Positions 1 to 6,889 of a stretch of 11,203 nt of DNA are shown here, piece after piece. The position numbers and the translations under genes are program-made. The stretch comes from an uncultured Rhodospirillales bacterium (lineage in GTDB: Bacteria > Pseudomonadota > Alphaproteobacteria > Rhodospirillales > Casp-alpha2). Where the stretch lies: positions 1 through 11,203 of the forward strand of contig CALJEW010000039.1 in the NCBI GenBank assembly GCA_938074585.1, in the 5' to 3' direction. The notes under the pieces were generated by a model that was not told the origin of the DNA, searched no databases, and saw nothing but the letters and a program-made list of their open reading frames with translations. Positions within the stretch are counted from its first letter, which is position 1. Each line of letters begins with the position of its first letter.

Positions 1-47
1 GCGGCCTTTCATAACTTTTGGACCTAGGTCCTAATGATTGGATGAGC
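1..47. other. Short region downstream of groEL, with a palindrome
   Basis: This 47-base stretch lies after the groEL stop and runs to the window edge. It holds a perfect 12-base palindrome, GGACCTAGGTCC, at 20-31. As RNA this could form only a 4-bp stem with a CTAG loop, and on the groEL (minus) strand it is followed by A-rich rather than U-rich sequence. It is therefore not a convincing intrinsic terminator. No gene is visible here. Confidence 0.4.
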
Positions 48-1706
48 TTAGAAGCCCATACCACCCATTCCGCCCATTCCACCCATGTCAGGTGCAGGCA
101 TTCCGCCGCCGGCAGCGCCAGCTTTTTCTGGAACATCAGCAACCATAGCTTCGGTTGTGATCAACAATCCAGCTACAGATGCAGCGTCTTGAAGAGCCGT
201 ACGAACAACCTTAGTTGGATCAATGATGCCTTCTTTGATCATATCAACATATTTACCAGTTTGTGCGTTGAAGCCATAACCTTTGACTTTACTTTCAAGA
301 ACTTGGTTCGCAATAACTGCACCATCTTCGCCCGCATTTTCAGCGATTTGACGGATAGGAGATTGCAATGAACGACGAATGATATCAACGCCTACGCGCT
401 GGTCGTCGTTTTCAGGCTCAAGTTTAGAAAGAGCTTTGATTGAAGTTAGAAGAGCGGTTCCACCACCGGGGACAACGCCCTCCTCAACAGCAGCACGGGT
501 TGCGTGCAATGCATCATCAACGCGATCTTTGCGCTCTTTAACTTCCATTTCAGAAGCACCACCAACACTAATAACAGCAACACCACCGGCAAGCTTAGCA
601 AGACGCTCTTGCAGCTTTTCGCGGTCGTAGTCGGAAGATGTTTCTTCAACTTGCTGACGGATCTGAGAACAACGGCCCGTGATCTCTTTTTTCTTTCCAG
701 AACCTTCGACAACCGTCGTCTCTTCTTTAGAGACTGTTAGTTTTTTGCAAGAACCAAGCATGTCCATAGTAACATTTTCGAGCTTGATGCCAATATCCTC
801 GGATATCACTTGGCCGTTCGTTAGAACTGCGATGTCTTCAAGCATTGCTTTACGACGATCACCAAAACCAGGAGCTTTAACAGCACAAACCTTCATGCCG
901 CCACGAAGCTTGTTCACAACCAAAGTTGCTAGAGCTTCGCCTTCAATGTCTTCTGCAATGATCAGCAAAGGACGGGAAGACTTAACAATTTCTTCAAGGA
1001 TTGGAAGTAATGGCTGAAGGCTGGAAAGTTTCGTTTCGTGGATGAGAATGAAAGGATTTTCCATTTCGCAAGTCATCTTGTCAGCATTTGTGACGAAGTA
1101 TGGAGATGTGTAACCGCGATCGAACTGCATGCCTTCAACAACATCCAACTCAGTGGTCAAACCTTTAGCTTCTTCAACAGTGATAACACCTTCGTTACCA
1201 ACTTTTTCCATTGCTTTCGCAATCATGTCGCCAATTTCGCTGTCGCCGTTTGCTGAAATTGTTCCAACTTGCGCAATCTCTGCGCTTGTTGAAACTTTCT
1301 TTGATGCTTTGTGCAAGCTTGTAATAACGTTCGTTACTGCCAAATCGATGCCGCGCTTCAAATCCATTGGGTTCATGCCAGCAGCAACGGCCTTAGAGCC
1401 TTCGCGTACAATAGCTTGTGCCAACACAGTTGCAGTTGTTGTTCCATCGCCTGCTTCGTCAGCAGTGCGTGAAGCAACTTCTTTAACCATCTGTGCGCCC
1501 ATGTTTTCGAACTTGTCAGCAAGTTCGATGTCTTTAGCAACCGTTACACCGTCTTTGGTGATGCGCGGTGCGCCAAAAGATTTATCAAGAACAACGTTAC
1601 GGCCTTTAGGGCCCAAAGTTACTTTGACCGCGTTGGCCAAAATATCAACGCCAGCGAGCATACGCGCACGGGCATCGGTGGAAAATTTAACTTCTTTTGC
1701 AGCCAT
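48..1706 (-). CDS. groEL: Chaperonin GroEL (60 kDa, HSP60)
   Basis: This is the large subunit of the cytosolic GroEL/GroES folding machine, a double heptameric ring that encloses non-native proteins and releases them through ATP hydrolysis. The 552-residue product has normal family length (about 545-550). Visible hallmarks are the nucleotide-binding segment with DGTTT at residues 87-91, an Asp at 398 in the position of the catalytic Asp of E. coli GroEL (VDDALHATRAA), the PGGGTALL segment near 413-420, and a flexible C-terminal tail of Gly-Gly-Met repeats ending in MGF. The ATG at 1706 is preceded by a GGGAAG-type ribosome site 8 bases upstream and lies 14 bases after the groES stop, so the two genes form one operon. 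Regulation should come from the promoter and CIRCE site upstream of groES. No truncation or missing key residue is seen. Confidence 0.99.
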   Translation of the reverse strand: MAAKEVKFSTDARARMLAGVDILANAVKVTLGPKGRNVVLDKSFGAPRITKDGVTVAKDIELADKFENMGAQMVKEVASRTADEAGDGTTTATVLAQAIVREGSKAVAAGMNPMDLKRGIDLAVTNVITSLHKASKKVSTSAEIAQVGTISANGDSEIGDMIAKAMEKVGNEGVITVEEAKGLTTELDVVEGMQFDRGYTSPYFVTNADKMTCEMENPFILIHETKLSSLQPLLPILEEIVKSSRPLLIIAEDIEGEALATLVVNKLRGGMKVCAVKAPGFGDRRKAMLEDIAVLTNGQVISEDIGIKLENVTMDMLGSCKKLTVSKEETTVVEGSGKKKEITGRCSQIRQQVEETSSDYDREKLQERLAKLAGGVAVISVGGASEMEVKERKDRVDDALHATRAAVEEGVVPGGGTALLTSIKALSKLEPENDDQRVGVDIIRRSLQSPIRQIAENAGEDGAVIANQVLESKVKGYGFNAQTGKYVDMIKEGIIDPTKVVRTALQDAASVAGLLITTEAMVADVPEKAGAAGGGMPAPDMGGMGGMGGMGF

Positions 1707-1720
1707 AATTACGACTTCCC

Positions 1721-2011
1721 TTACTTTTCAATAATGCCAAGAATATCGGATTCTTTCATGATTAACAGATCTTCACCGTCAACCTTGATTTCCGTACCCG
1801 ACCATTTGCCAAACAGGACTTTATCGCCCTTTTTAACGTCTAATGGAGTTACTTTGCCATCTTCAGCTTTAGCGCCGCTACCAGCTGCGATAATTTTGCC
1901 TTCCATTGGCTTCTCTTGGACTGAATCAGGCAAAATGATGCCGCCAGCAGTTTTCTCTTCTGCATTTACGCGTTTTACTAAAACACGGTCATGAAGTGGT
2001 CTGAATTTCAT
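1721..2011 (-). CDS. groES: Co-chaperonin GroES (10 kDa, HSP10)
   Basis: This is the heptameric lid that binds GroEL-ATP and closes the folding chamber. The 96-residue product matches the usual length of 95-97. It begins MKFRPLHDRVLVKR, the typical N-terminal beta strand. It carries the mobile loop with GGIILPDS at 23-30, where Ile25-Ile26-Leu27 is the tripeptide expected to contact the GroEL apical domain. The C-terminal half has the family pattern GDKVLFGKWSGTEIK. The ATG at 2011 is preceded on the minus strand by a GGAG motif with 8 bases of spacing. It is the first gene of the groES-groEL operon, with a leader of about 70 bases holding the CIRCE operator. Confidence 0.99.
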   Translation of the reverse strand: MKFRPLHDRVLVKRVNAEEKTAGGIILPDSVQEKPMEGKIIAAGSGAKAEDGKVTPLDVKKGDKVLFGKWSGTEIKVDGEDLLIMKESDILGIIEK

Positions 2012-2060
2012 TTGTCGTTCTCCGTGAACTTATTGAAATATTGAATACATTTAGGAATTG

Positions 2061-2087
2061 TTAGCACTCTCCCTAGGTGAGTGCCAG
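2061..2087 (-). promoter_or_regulatory. CIRCE operator (HrcA binding site) of groES-groEL
   Basis: The inverted repeat has arms TTAGCACTC (2061-2069) and GAGTGCCAG (2079-2087) separated by exactly 9 bases. The consensus is TTAGCACTC-N9-GAGTGCTAA, so the left arm is perfect and the right arm matches at 7 of 9 positions. CIRCE is the known target of the heat-shock repressor HrcA, which is itself folded by GroEL. The predicted transcription start of groES falls inside this element, which suits repression by blocking polymerase. The hrcA gene is not in this window. Confidence 0.95.
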
Positions 2088-2088
2088 C

Positions 2089-2117
2089 GATATAGTCTTA
2101 AACACCCGAACTGTCAA
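2089..2117 (-). promoter_or_regulatory. groES-groEL promoter
   Basis: On the minus strand there is a perfect -35 hexamer TTGACA (2112-2117), a 17-base spacer, and a -10 hexamer TATATC (2089-2094). Transcription would start near 2081-2083, inside the CIRCE element, giving a leader of about 70 bases. The same bases also read CTTG-N18-ACTATAT, close to the alphaproteobacterial RpoH (sigma-32) pattern as I recall it (CTTG, about 17 bases, CYTATNT). Housekeeping sigma, heat-shock sigma, or both could therefore use it. The housekeeping reading is the better fit. Confidence 0.85.
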
Positions 2118-2183
2118 GAGGTGGGAGGGGGCGGTCTCAAGCCTTTTGTTGTTTTATAGCGAAAAATATAGAAATTTACGCAG

Positions 2184-3824
2184 TTAGTTCCGATTTTCAA
2201 TCCCTGGGTTTTGCGCAACGGTTTTTGCATCCCATATGACCATAAATTTCTGACGCAGGGGATACACGGCCAATGGTGTAGCCTGGGTTGGAACTTTTCG
2301 ATAAAAGGCAACGATATGCCCTGTTGGGTGGTCTCTTAAAAAATTTGGAAGTTGATTGTTGCGCTGCCCAACTGTTGTTAGCGGTTTTGTTAAACGCCCT
2401 AAAAATTGGAACTGTCCATGATTTTTACCCAAAATAGCAAGCGGAATACCCGCATCTTCCCAAGCCTTTAATTGCATTGATATGGGCCGCATATCATAGC
2501 GCGACCACAATACAGGGGCGAGGGCTATGTGCAAAGAAACTACAAATCCCACAGGTAAAAAGGTCATTCTTAAGCTGGAGCCAACCCAATCTGAACGATT
2601 AGAGAGCAACGCAAAAATAGAAATAACAAGAAGCAAAAGCCCGCCAAGACCGTCAACATCGCCGCTCCAAACAGGCATCTTTATGGGGATCACACCTGTT
2701 GGTAAAAGCAAGAGCAGGATCGCCAATAGCATAAACACCAAAACCGGTATCACTATGAACAGGCGTGAAGGCTTTAACTGCTCTTTAAACTGCGATAAGC
2801 AGCGCGCAGCAACCAGAGCAAGTGCTGGAAATTCAGGTAGTAAATAATGGAGCTGTTTACCGCTTATCAGTGAGAACGCAATAAAGGCGGTTCCAAACCA
2901 TATAAAACAAAACAGCTGACTGCCATCGCGCCAAAAGCTTTTCCCGTTTGCTCGTAAAGCCTTCCACAAAGGGGGCCAAATGCACCAGGGCAAAATAAGA
3001 ACGGGCAATAGGACCGTATACCACCAAAAAGGCTGCTGATGAGCAAACGATTTGACCATCCGACCGGCCGCTTGGCCCCAAAAAATCGCGTGCTGATAAA
3101 CATCCCCGCCAGCAATCCCAGCAGGGACCGCCCACGCAAAAGCCACACTAACCCCAATAGCAATGGAAAACAGTAGCATTCCGTACCAATGAAGCGCTTT
3201 AAAAGGTGGGTGCTGATCCAACCCAGCCATCCGCTTCGCCCAAAGCGGCGCGGTTAAGCCGACAGGCAATATGTGTAGCAAGATGGCGGGGCCTTTGGCC
3301 AAAACACCCAAACCAATAGCAAGTACTAACCAAACAATGCCTATATGTTGACGCTGAACGTAGGCTTTGATGATGCCTAACAAACCAAGCAAACAGAAGA
3401 ATGCCATCATCATATCGAACATGGTCAGCGTTACGAACAATGTCCAAAACAAACACCCCGTCAGCAAAAGTAGAGATAAGTCTTGAGCCTTTTTATCATC
3501 AGGCCAAAGCGCATGGCTTAACGACCTAGTTAAAAACAAACAGCCAAGACCAAACAACGGGGCCACCAACCTTGGCCACCATTCGTTAACGCCAAAAACG
3601 CTCCAACCCGCATGCATCAACCAAAATAGGAGCGGCGGTTTATGGCTATAGGGTTCGCCATTTAAATAAGGAACAAGAAAATCACTTCGCAACCACATTT
3701 CCCAGGCAACGGCCAAGTAACGCGTTTCATCAACCGGCAAATGCGGCCGGGTCATAAGGGCTGTCGCCATTAATAAGACCCAGATCGCTGATGTGATGTA
3801 GATCGCTGAAATACGCGACGGCAT
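2184..3824 (-). CDS. ArnT-like GT39 membrane glycosyltransferase
   Basis: This is a polytopic membrane enzyme of the GT39/PMT (ArnT-like, GT-C fold) group. Such enzymes take a sugar from a polyprenyl-phosphate carrier and move it onto a lipid or protein on the periplasmic face. The 546-residue product starts with a transmembrane helix (about 8-24), followed by the first periplasmic loop with the acidic pair Asp32-Glu33 in the sequence LPVDETRY, the usual catalytic and metal site of GT-C enzymes. HKPPLLFWL at about 61-69 is a strong family signature. About ten further hydrophobic segments follow, then a soluble C-terminal part of roughly 100 residues. An in-frame TTG two codons upstream exists, but the ATG at 3824 has GGAG (3832-3835) 7 bases away, whereas the TTG would be only one base from it; I prefer the ATG. 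The gene begins 2 bases after the VTT gene stop. The acceptor (lipid A, protein or other glycan) cannot be told from sequence. Confidence 0.88.
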   Translation of the reverse strand: MPSRISAIYITSAIWVLLMATALMTRPHLPVDETRYLAVAWEMWLRSDFLVPYLNGEPYSHKPPLLFWLMHAGWSVFGVNEWWPRLVAPLFGLGCLFLTRSLSHALWPDDKKAQDLSLLLLTGCLFWTLFVTLTMFDMMMAFFCLLGLLGIIKAYVQRQHIGIVWLVLAIGLGVLAKGPAILLHILPVGLTAPLWAKRMAGLDQHPPFKALHWYGMLLFSIAIGVSVAFAWAVPAGIAGGDVYQHAIFWGQAAGRMVKSFAHQQPFWWYTVLLPVLILPWCIWPPLWKALRANGKSFWRDGSQLFCFIWFGTAFIAFSLISGKQLHYLLPEFPALALVAARCLSQFKEQLKPSRLFIVIPVLVFMLLAILLLLLPTGVIPIKMPVWSGDVDGLGGLLLLVISIFALLSNRSDWVGSSLRMTFLPVGFVVSLHIALAPVLWSRYDMRPISMQLKAWEDAGIPLAILGKNHGQFQFLGRLTKPLTTVGQRNNQLPNFLRDHPTGHIVAFYRKVPTQATPLAVYPLRQKFMVIWDAKTVAQNPGIENRN

Positions 3825-3826
3825 GG

Positions 3827-4516
3827 TCAATCTCCACCGCCGATTTGGCGTTCCATTTGTTCGCCAATGGTCTTTCCGTGGCGATACTTACGATATAGAT
3901 ATACGCCCAAAACGCCAGATATGACAAAACCGACAACGCCCAATGCCAGCATCAGTTTATCGTCAACGCTAACGCCTGTTCCCAACAACGCAAAAACAGC
4001 CGTTTGCGGAATGTAACCAAAGGCAGAACCCGTAATAAAAGCAAACGCCGATACGCTAGAGACACCTGCCGCTAAGTTGGTGATTAAATTACTGCCAATC
4101 GGCAAAAACCGGAGCAGCAATGTCATTGTAAAAGGATTATCGTGCAAAAAAGTATCAACTCGTTTTATGCGCCGCTCGTAGCGTGATTTAACAAATTCAC
4201 GCCCCAACCATCGGGAAAAATAAAAGCTCATCAGGCACCCAAGTAACGTTGCCGCCAAACCAAGCAAAGTTCCTTCAACAAATCCAAAGGCATACCCAGC
4301 CAGAAACGACACTCCTTGGCGCGGCAATCCGATGGCGGTTATTGCGCCGCCTAAAAGAACAAACAACAGCTCGCCTTGAACGCCACTATTTCGGATATCA
4401 GAATCAATCCAAGCTTCATTAAACCCAGCGTCGATTTGGAGGAACTTGATTAAAAACCCAATGGCAACCAACGATACAAGAACCATGAACCCTTTTATAA
4501 GAGGGCCTAAATTCAT
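3827..4516 (-). CDS. VTT-domain (TVP38/TMEM64, DedA-related) membrane protein
   Basis: This is a small polytopic inner-membrane protein of the VTT superfamily. DedA members of this superfamily are reported to move lipids such as undecaprenyl phosphate across the membrane; the TVP38 branch is less well defined. The 229-residue product has an N-terminal helix (about 8-27), a hydrophobic reentrant-like stretch (48-62), the motif GLPRQGVSFLAGYAFG (63-78), a long hydrophobic hairpin to about 102, a basic cytoplasmic loop (107-119), the second conserved block RFLPIGSNLITNLAAG (136-151), and two further helices (about 158-182 and 188-208). The ATG at 4516 overlaps the stop of the GT2 gene by 4 bases (ATGA), and the stop lies 2 bases before the GT39 start, so all three are surely co-translated. 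Context suggests it handles the polyprenyl carrier used by its neighbours; that is inference. Confidence 0.85.
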   Translation of the reverse strand: MNLGPLIKGFMVLVSLVAIGFLIKFLQIDAGFNEAWIDSDIRNSGVQGELLFVLLGGAITAIGLPRQGVSFLAGYAFGFVEGTLLGLAATLLGCLMSFYFSRWLGREFVKSRYERRIKRVDTFLHDNPFTMTLLLRFLPIGSNLITNLAAGVSSVSAFAFITGSAFGYIPQTAVFALLGTGVSVDDKLMLALGVVGFVISGVLGVYLYRKYRHGKTIGEQMERQIGGGD

Positions 4517-5304
4517 ATATCAGGCCTTTTTAAGTGCTCAACAACAGGGCTCACCGGACGGCGGATCAACCACATAACACCCCGAATATCGATAATCCCA
4601 ACCCACAACCGGTTCCAAACCCCATATTTAGATGCGCCGCGTTCTCTGACGCGGTGGTTTACCTCAACCGAAAACACTTGGCCACCGCCCCGGATCATCA
4701 AAGCCGGCAAAAAACGGTGCATATGATTAAACTGAGGCATTCGCATAAAGGCTTCGCGTGAAAATATTTTTAAACCACATCCCGTATCGGGCGTCCGGTC
4801 TTTTAACATTGAAGAACGGATTGAATTGGCAACCTTCGATGATAACCGACGGATAAAAGTATCTCGCCGCTTTGCTCGCCACCCAGCGACCATCGTCTGC
4901 TCGATGTTTTCTGACGCTCGAATACGGATTAATAAGGCGGGGATATCGGCTGGATCATTTTGCCCATCCCCATCTAATGTGGCAATTAAACGGGCTTTCG
5001 CATTGCGCACACCGGTGAGAATTGCAGAACTTTGCCCGCAACACACTTTATGACCAAAGGCTCGAAGCTCTGGGTATGCCTTCGTTAATTCAACCAAGCG
5101 GGCAGGAGTGCCATCTGTACTGCCATCATCGACGTAAATAATTTCAAATGTTTCACGACCACGCAAAGCCGCTGCAATCTCTGAAATCAATGGCTCGACA
5201 TTCTCAACTTCGTTCATTACCGGCACAACCACGGACAAGGCCAAAGAAGAGGGCAGGGCCTGGTCTTTTTGTTCGTCGGATACTGTGTTTATTAATGTAC
5301 TCAT
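4513..5304 (-). CDS. GT2 glycosyltransferase, polyprenyl-phosphate sugar synthase type
   Basis: This is a family 2 (GT-A fold) glycosyltransferase resembling dolichol-phosphate mannose synthase and ArnC. Such enzymes transfer a sugar from a nucleotide donor to polyprenyl phosphate on the cytoplasmic side. In its 263 residues one sees LSVVVPVMNE at the start of the fold (23-32), VDDGSTDGT (58-66), the metal-binding DGDGQND (111-117), DTGCGLKIF (173-181) and the acceptor-side RERGASKYG (220-228). A hydrophobic segment (about 233-247) may anchor the C-terminus to the membrane. The first 20 residues are polar and not part of the fold. The ATG at 5304 has no good Shine-Dalgarno sequence but is the only sensible start. 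It is the first gene of the three-gene unit; its product would supply the lipid-linked sugar for the GT39 enzyme. The sugar is unknown. Confidence 0.88.
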   Translation of the reverse strand: MSTLINTVSDEQKDQALPSSLALSVVVPVMNEVENVEPLISEIAAALRGRETFEIIYVDDGSTDGTPARLVELTKAYPELRAFGHKVCCGQSSAILTGVRNAKARLIATLDGDGQNDPADIPALLIRIRASENIEQTMVAGWRAKRRDTFIRRLSSKVANSIRSSMLKDRTPDTGCGLKIFSREAFMRMPQFNHMHRFLPALMIRGGGQVFSVEVNHRVRERGASKYGVWNRLWVGIIDIRGVMWLIRRPVSPVVEHLKRPDI

Positions 5305-5407
5305 AGGAGTATAGGACTATGCCAATTTTTGATGAATAATTCATTTATAGGGGCTTTTACACGCTCAATCCGTTCGATCAAAGCTCTTTCCGTATTGAGC
5401 ACAAAGA
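5305..5407. other. Intergenic region between fetB and the GT2 cassette
   Basis: The gap holds two symmetric elements. An imperfect inverted repeat has arms at 5363-5372 and 5391-5400 (GCTCAATCCG against CGTATTGAGC, one mismatch in ten) with an 18-base loop; it could mark the end of the fetAB transcript but has no U-tract after it. A shorter palindrome, ATGAATAATTCAT, lies at 5332-5344. On the minus strand a TATAAA (5344-5349) could be a -10 for the GT2 gene, but no matching -35 sits at a normal distance, so I do not call a promoter. Confidence 0.4.
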
Positions 5408-6205
5408 TCATAGGGGTCGCAACCGATCCAAGCGCAACCGATGACGGGAGTCTGTCAATCGGCGGCGGGCAAAATAGACGGCTGAGAACAAGCCCAATCC
5501 GGTCCCGCCAGCAATTAAAAAGATGATTAAAATTTGGTACTTCACTGCTTCAAACGGATCGACTCCAGCCAGAATTTGCCCGGTCATCATGCCCGGTAAG
5601 GCGACCAATCCAGCAGCCGACATACCGTTAATGGTTGGGATGAGCCCTGCCCGCAATGCGGCTTTGACCAATTCACGCGTCGCTTCATTTATATCTGCTC
5701 CCAACGCCAATCGGGCTTCAATCGATTGCCGCCCCTGCACAGCGCCTGTTACCATGCGGTCCATGCCTATGCTTACGCCGTTCATTGTATTTCCCAAAAT
5801 CATGCCCATAATCGGGATTGCATAGCGTGGATCATACCAAGGGTCAGGCGATATTTGTGTGGTTAATGCAAATACAGTAACCACAGTCCCCGCTGCCATC
5901 ATGCTGGCGGTGCCCATCCCGTAGGACCACCAACCTTTAAATTTACGATCTTGGCGGGCCATAGCTTCACGACCTGCAAACAACACCATAAAAATAATGG
6001 CAAAGGCCGTCAGGGCTGGTGATGCAACAGAAAACAACGCCTTTAAAACAACGCCAACCAAGCTCAATTGAACAACCATTCGTGCTGATGCGATCAAAAG
6101 CCGCTTTGCTATACCAAGCTGCAATGCAATGGAAAGCCCAGCATTAACAGCAACCAACAGCGCCGCAATTGCGATATCGGAATAACTTAATGTCAGAAAA
6201 CTCAT
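5408..6205 (-). CDS. fetB: FetB-like (YbbM/UPF0014) ABC permease, probable iron exporter
   Basis: This is the membrane subunit of a two-gene ABC transporter. In E. coli, FetAB exports iron and helps resist oxidative stress. The 265-residue product is close to the E. coli length and has about seven hydrophobic helices, the first at roughly 10-30. Family blocks are PIMGMILGNTMNG (131-143), IEARLALGA (162-170, the likely coupling loop facing the ATPase) and PTINGMSAAGLVALPGMM followed by TGQILAG (190-214). The tail after 247 is Arg-rich and cytoplasmic by the positive-inside rule. The ATG at 6205 overlaps the fetA stop by 4 bases (ATGA), and AAGG lies 8 bases upstream. The family call is secure; the iron substrate is carried over from E. 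coli and not proven here. Confidence 0.9.
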   Translation of the reverse strand: MSFLTLSYSDIAIAALLVAVNAGLSIALQLGIAKRLLIASARMVVQLSLVGVVLKALFSVASPALTAFAIIFMVLFAGREAMARQDRKFKGWWSYGMGTASMMAAGTVVTVFALTTQISPDPWYDPRYAIPIMGMILGNTMNGVSIGMDRMVTGAVQGRQSIEARLALGADINEATRELVKAALRAGLIPTINGMSAAGLVALPGMMTGQILAGVDPFEAVKYQILIIFLIAGGTGLGLFSAVYFARRRLTDSRHRLRLDRLRPL

Positions 6206-6831
6206 GACTTAGGCCTTTCACGCGGCGCTAAGCGCCCGCCATCCATCAAATAAAAATCATCGCCTAGCCTGACCCCTTGAGCTTCATTATGGGTCACCAT
6301 AGCAATGACTTTACCCTGCTCCATAAAAGCCTGAAGTGCGGTTTCAATTTCTAAGGTGGATTTAGGGTCCAACGCCGATGTTGGCTCGTCCAGAAGTAAA
6401 ACATCGGGGTCGATCAACAAAGCCCGCGCCAGCCCTAATCTCTGACGCTCTCCGGCTGATAAACGACTGATAGATTGTTCGAAAATTGAGGTACTTAAGC
6501 CAAAGATTAGGCCTTTTTCTTTTGCAGCGGTTAAATCGTCAAAATGATCCTTTGCATATTCTGTCCACCATGCAGCTTCTGCCGCCACATAGCACAGTTT
6601 TTTGCGCCACATTTGTGCCGTCATTTGATTTCGGTTTTTGGCATTTAAAGTCACATGCCCCTGATTTGGGTCTAAATCGGCAATAGCGCGCAGCAACAAT
6701 GTTTTTCCAGCCCCAGAAGCGCCTGAAATCACCGCACATCGCCCCGCCGCAACATGCAAATCGACATCCATCAAAAGCGGAGCATCGCTCGCTTCAGATT
6801 CTTGCCTATTCAAGCCTTGGATAGTTAGCAA
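6202..6831 (-). CDS. fetA: FetA-like (YbbL) ABC transporter ATPase
   Basis: This is the nucleotide-binding subunit that drives the FetB permease. With a TTG start it has 209 residues, containing Walker A GASGAGKT (37-44), the ABC signature LSAGERQ (124-130), Walker B VLLLDEP (144-150), the D-loop SALD (152-155) and the H-loop His181. The Q-loop is unusual: where E. coli FetA has Gln (as I recall), this protein reads YVAAEAAWW (81-89), with Ala or Glu instead. The TTG at 6829-6831 is chosen because a full AAGGAGG lies 6 bases upstream. A longer in-frame ORF from an ATG at 6927 would run 38 bases into the divergent thioesterase gene and add a Cys-rich stretch not typical of the family. Overlap with fetB by 4 bases shows tight coupling. 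Confidence 0.88.
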   Translation of the reverse strand: MLTIQGLNRQESEASDAPLLMDVDLHVAAGRCAVISGASGAGKTLLLRAIADLDPNQGHVTLNAKNRNQMTAQMWRKKLCYVAAEAAWWTEYAKDHFDDLTAAKEKGLIFGLSTSIFEQSISRLSAGERQRLGLARALLIDPDVLLLDEPTSALDPKSTLEIETALQAFMEQGKVIAMVTHNEAQGVRLGDDFYLMDGGRLAPRERPKS

Positions 6832-6889
6832 ATCATTCCTCCTTATGACATAGTGACATCCGAACTTCAGACAATACAAGAGGGTTCCG
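6832..6889. other. Divergent intergenic region between fetA and the thioesterase gene
   Basis: This 58-base gap must hold the promoters or leaders for both directions, unless one promoter lies within a coding sequence. It contains a direct repeat TGACAT at 6846-6851 and 6854-6859 (8-base period), next to the fetA ribosome site. I could not find a -35/-10 pair with normal spacing on either strand. An AAGAGGG (6878-6884) serves as ribosome site for the plus-strand gene. Confidence 0.5.
6838..6844 (-). promoter_or_regulatory. Ribosome binding site that fixes the fetA TTG start
   Basis: The minus strand reads AAGGAGG here, a strong anti-16S match, followed by six bases and then TTG at 6829-6831. 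An ATG also lies just after it (6834-6836), but it is out of frame and meets a stop after three codons. The site therefore supports the TTG as the real fetA start. Confidence 0.85.

Noticed and set aside
20..31. Perfect palindrome GGACCTAGGTCC after groEL, considered as a terminator
   Set aside because: The stem would be only 4 bp around a 4-base loop and is followed by A-rich, not U-rich, sequence on the groEL strand. The CCTAGG core recurs in the CIRCE spacer (2072-2077), but this is likely chance.
1129..1734. 201-residue open frame on the plus strand inside groEL
   Set aside because: It lies wholly antisense to groEL and the end of groES, shows no recognisable family, and is explained by the codon pattern of the real genes.
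2118..2183. Rho-independent terminator after the GT39 gene
   Set aside because: No stable hairpin with a following U-tract is visible on the minus strand between the GT39 stop and the groES promoter; read-through or Rho-dependent ending remains possible.
2527..2847. Plus-strand open frame of 106 residues within the GT39 gene
   Set aside because: It lies opposite a well-supported membrane protein gene, has no ribosome site of note and no recognisable domain.
5344..5368. Promoter for the GT2 cassette using TTGAGC (5363-5368) and TATAAA (5344-5349) on the minus strand
   Set aside because: The spacer would be only 13 bases, too short for a normal housekeeping promoter.
6846..6859. Second Pho box in the divergent gap
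   Set aside because: The TGTCA-like halves are 8 bases apart instead of the 11 required for PhoB heptads, and no -10 follows at the right distance.
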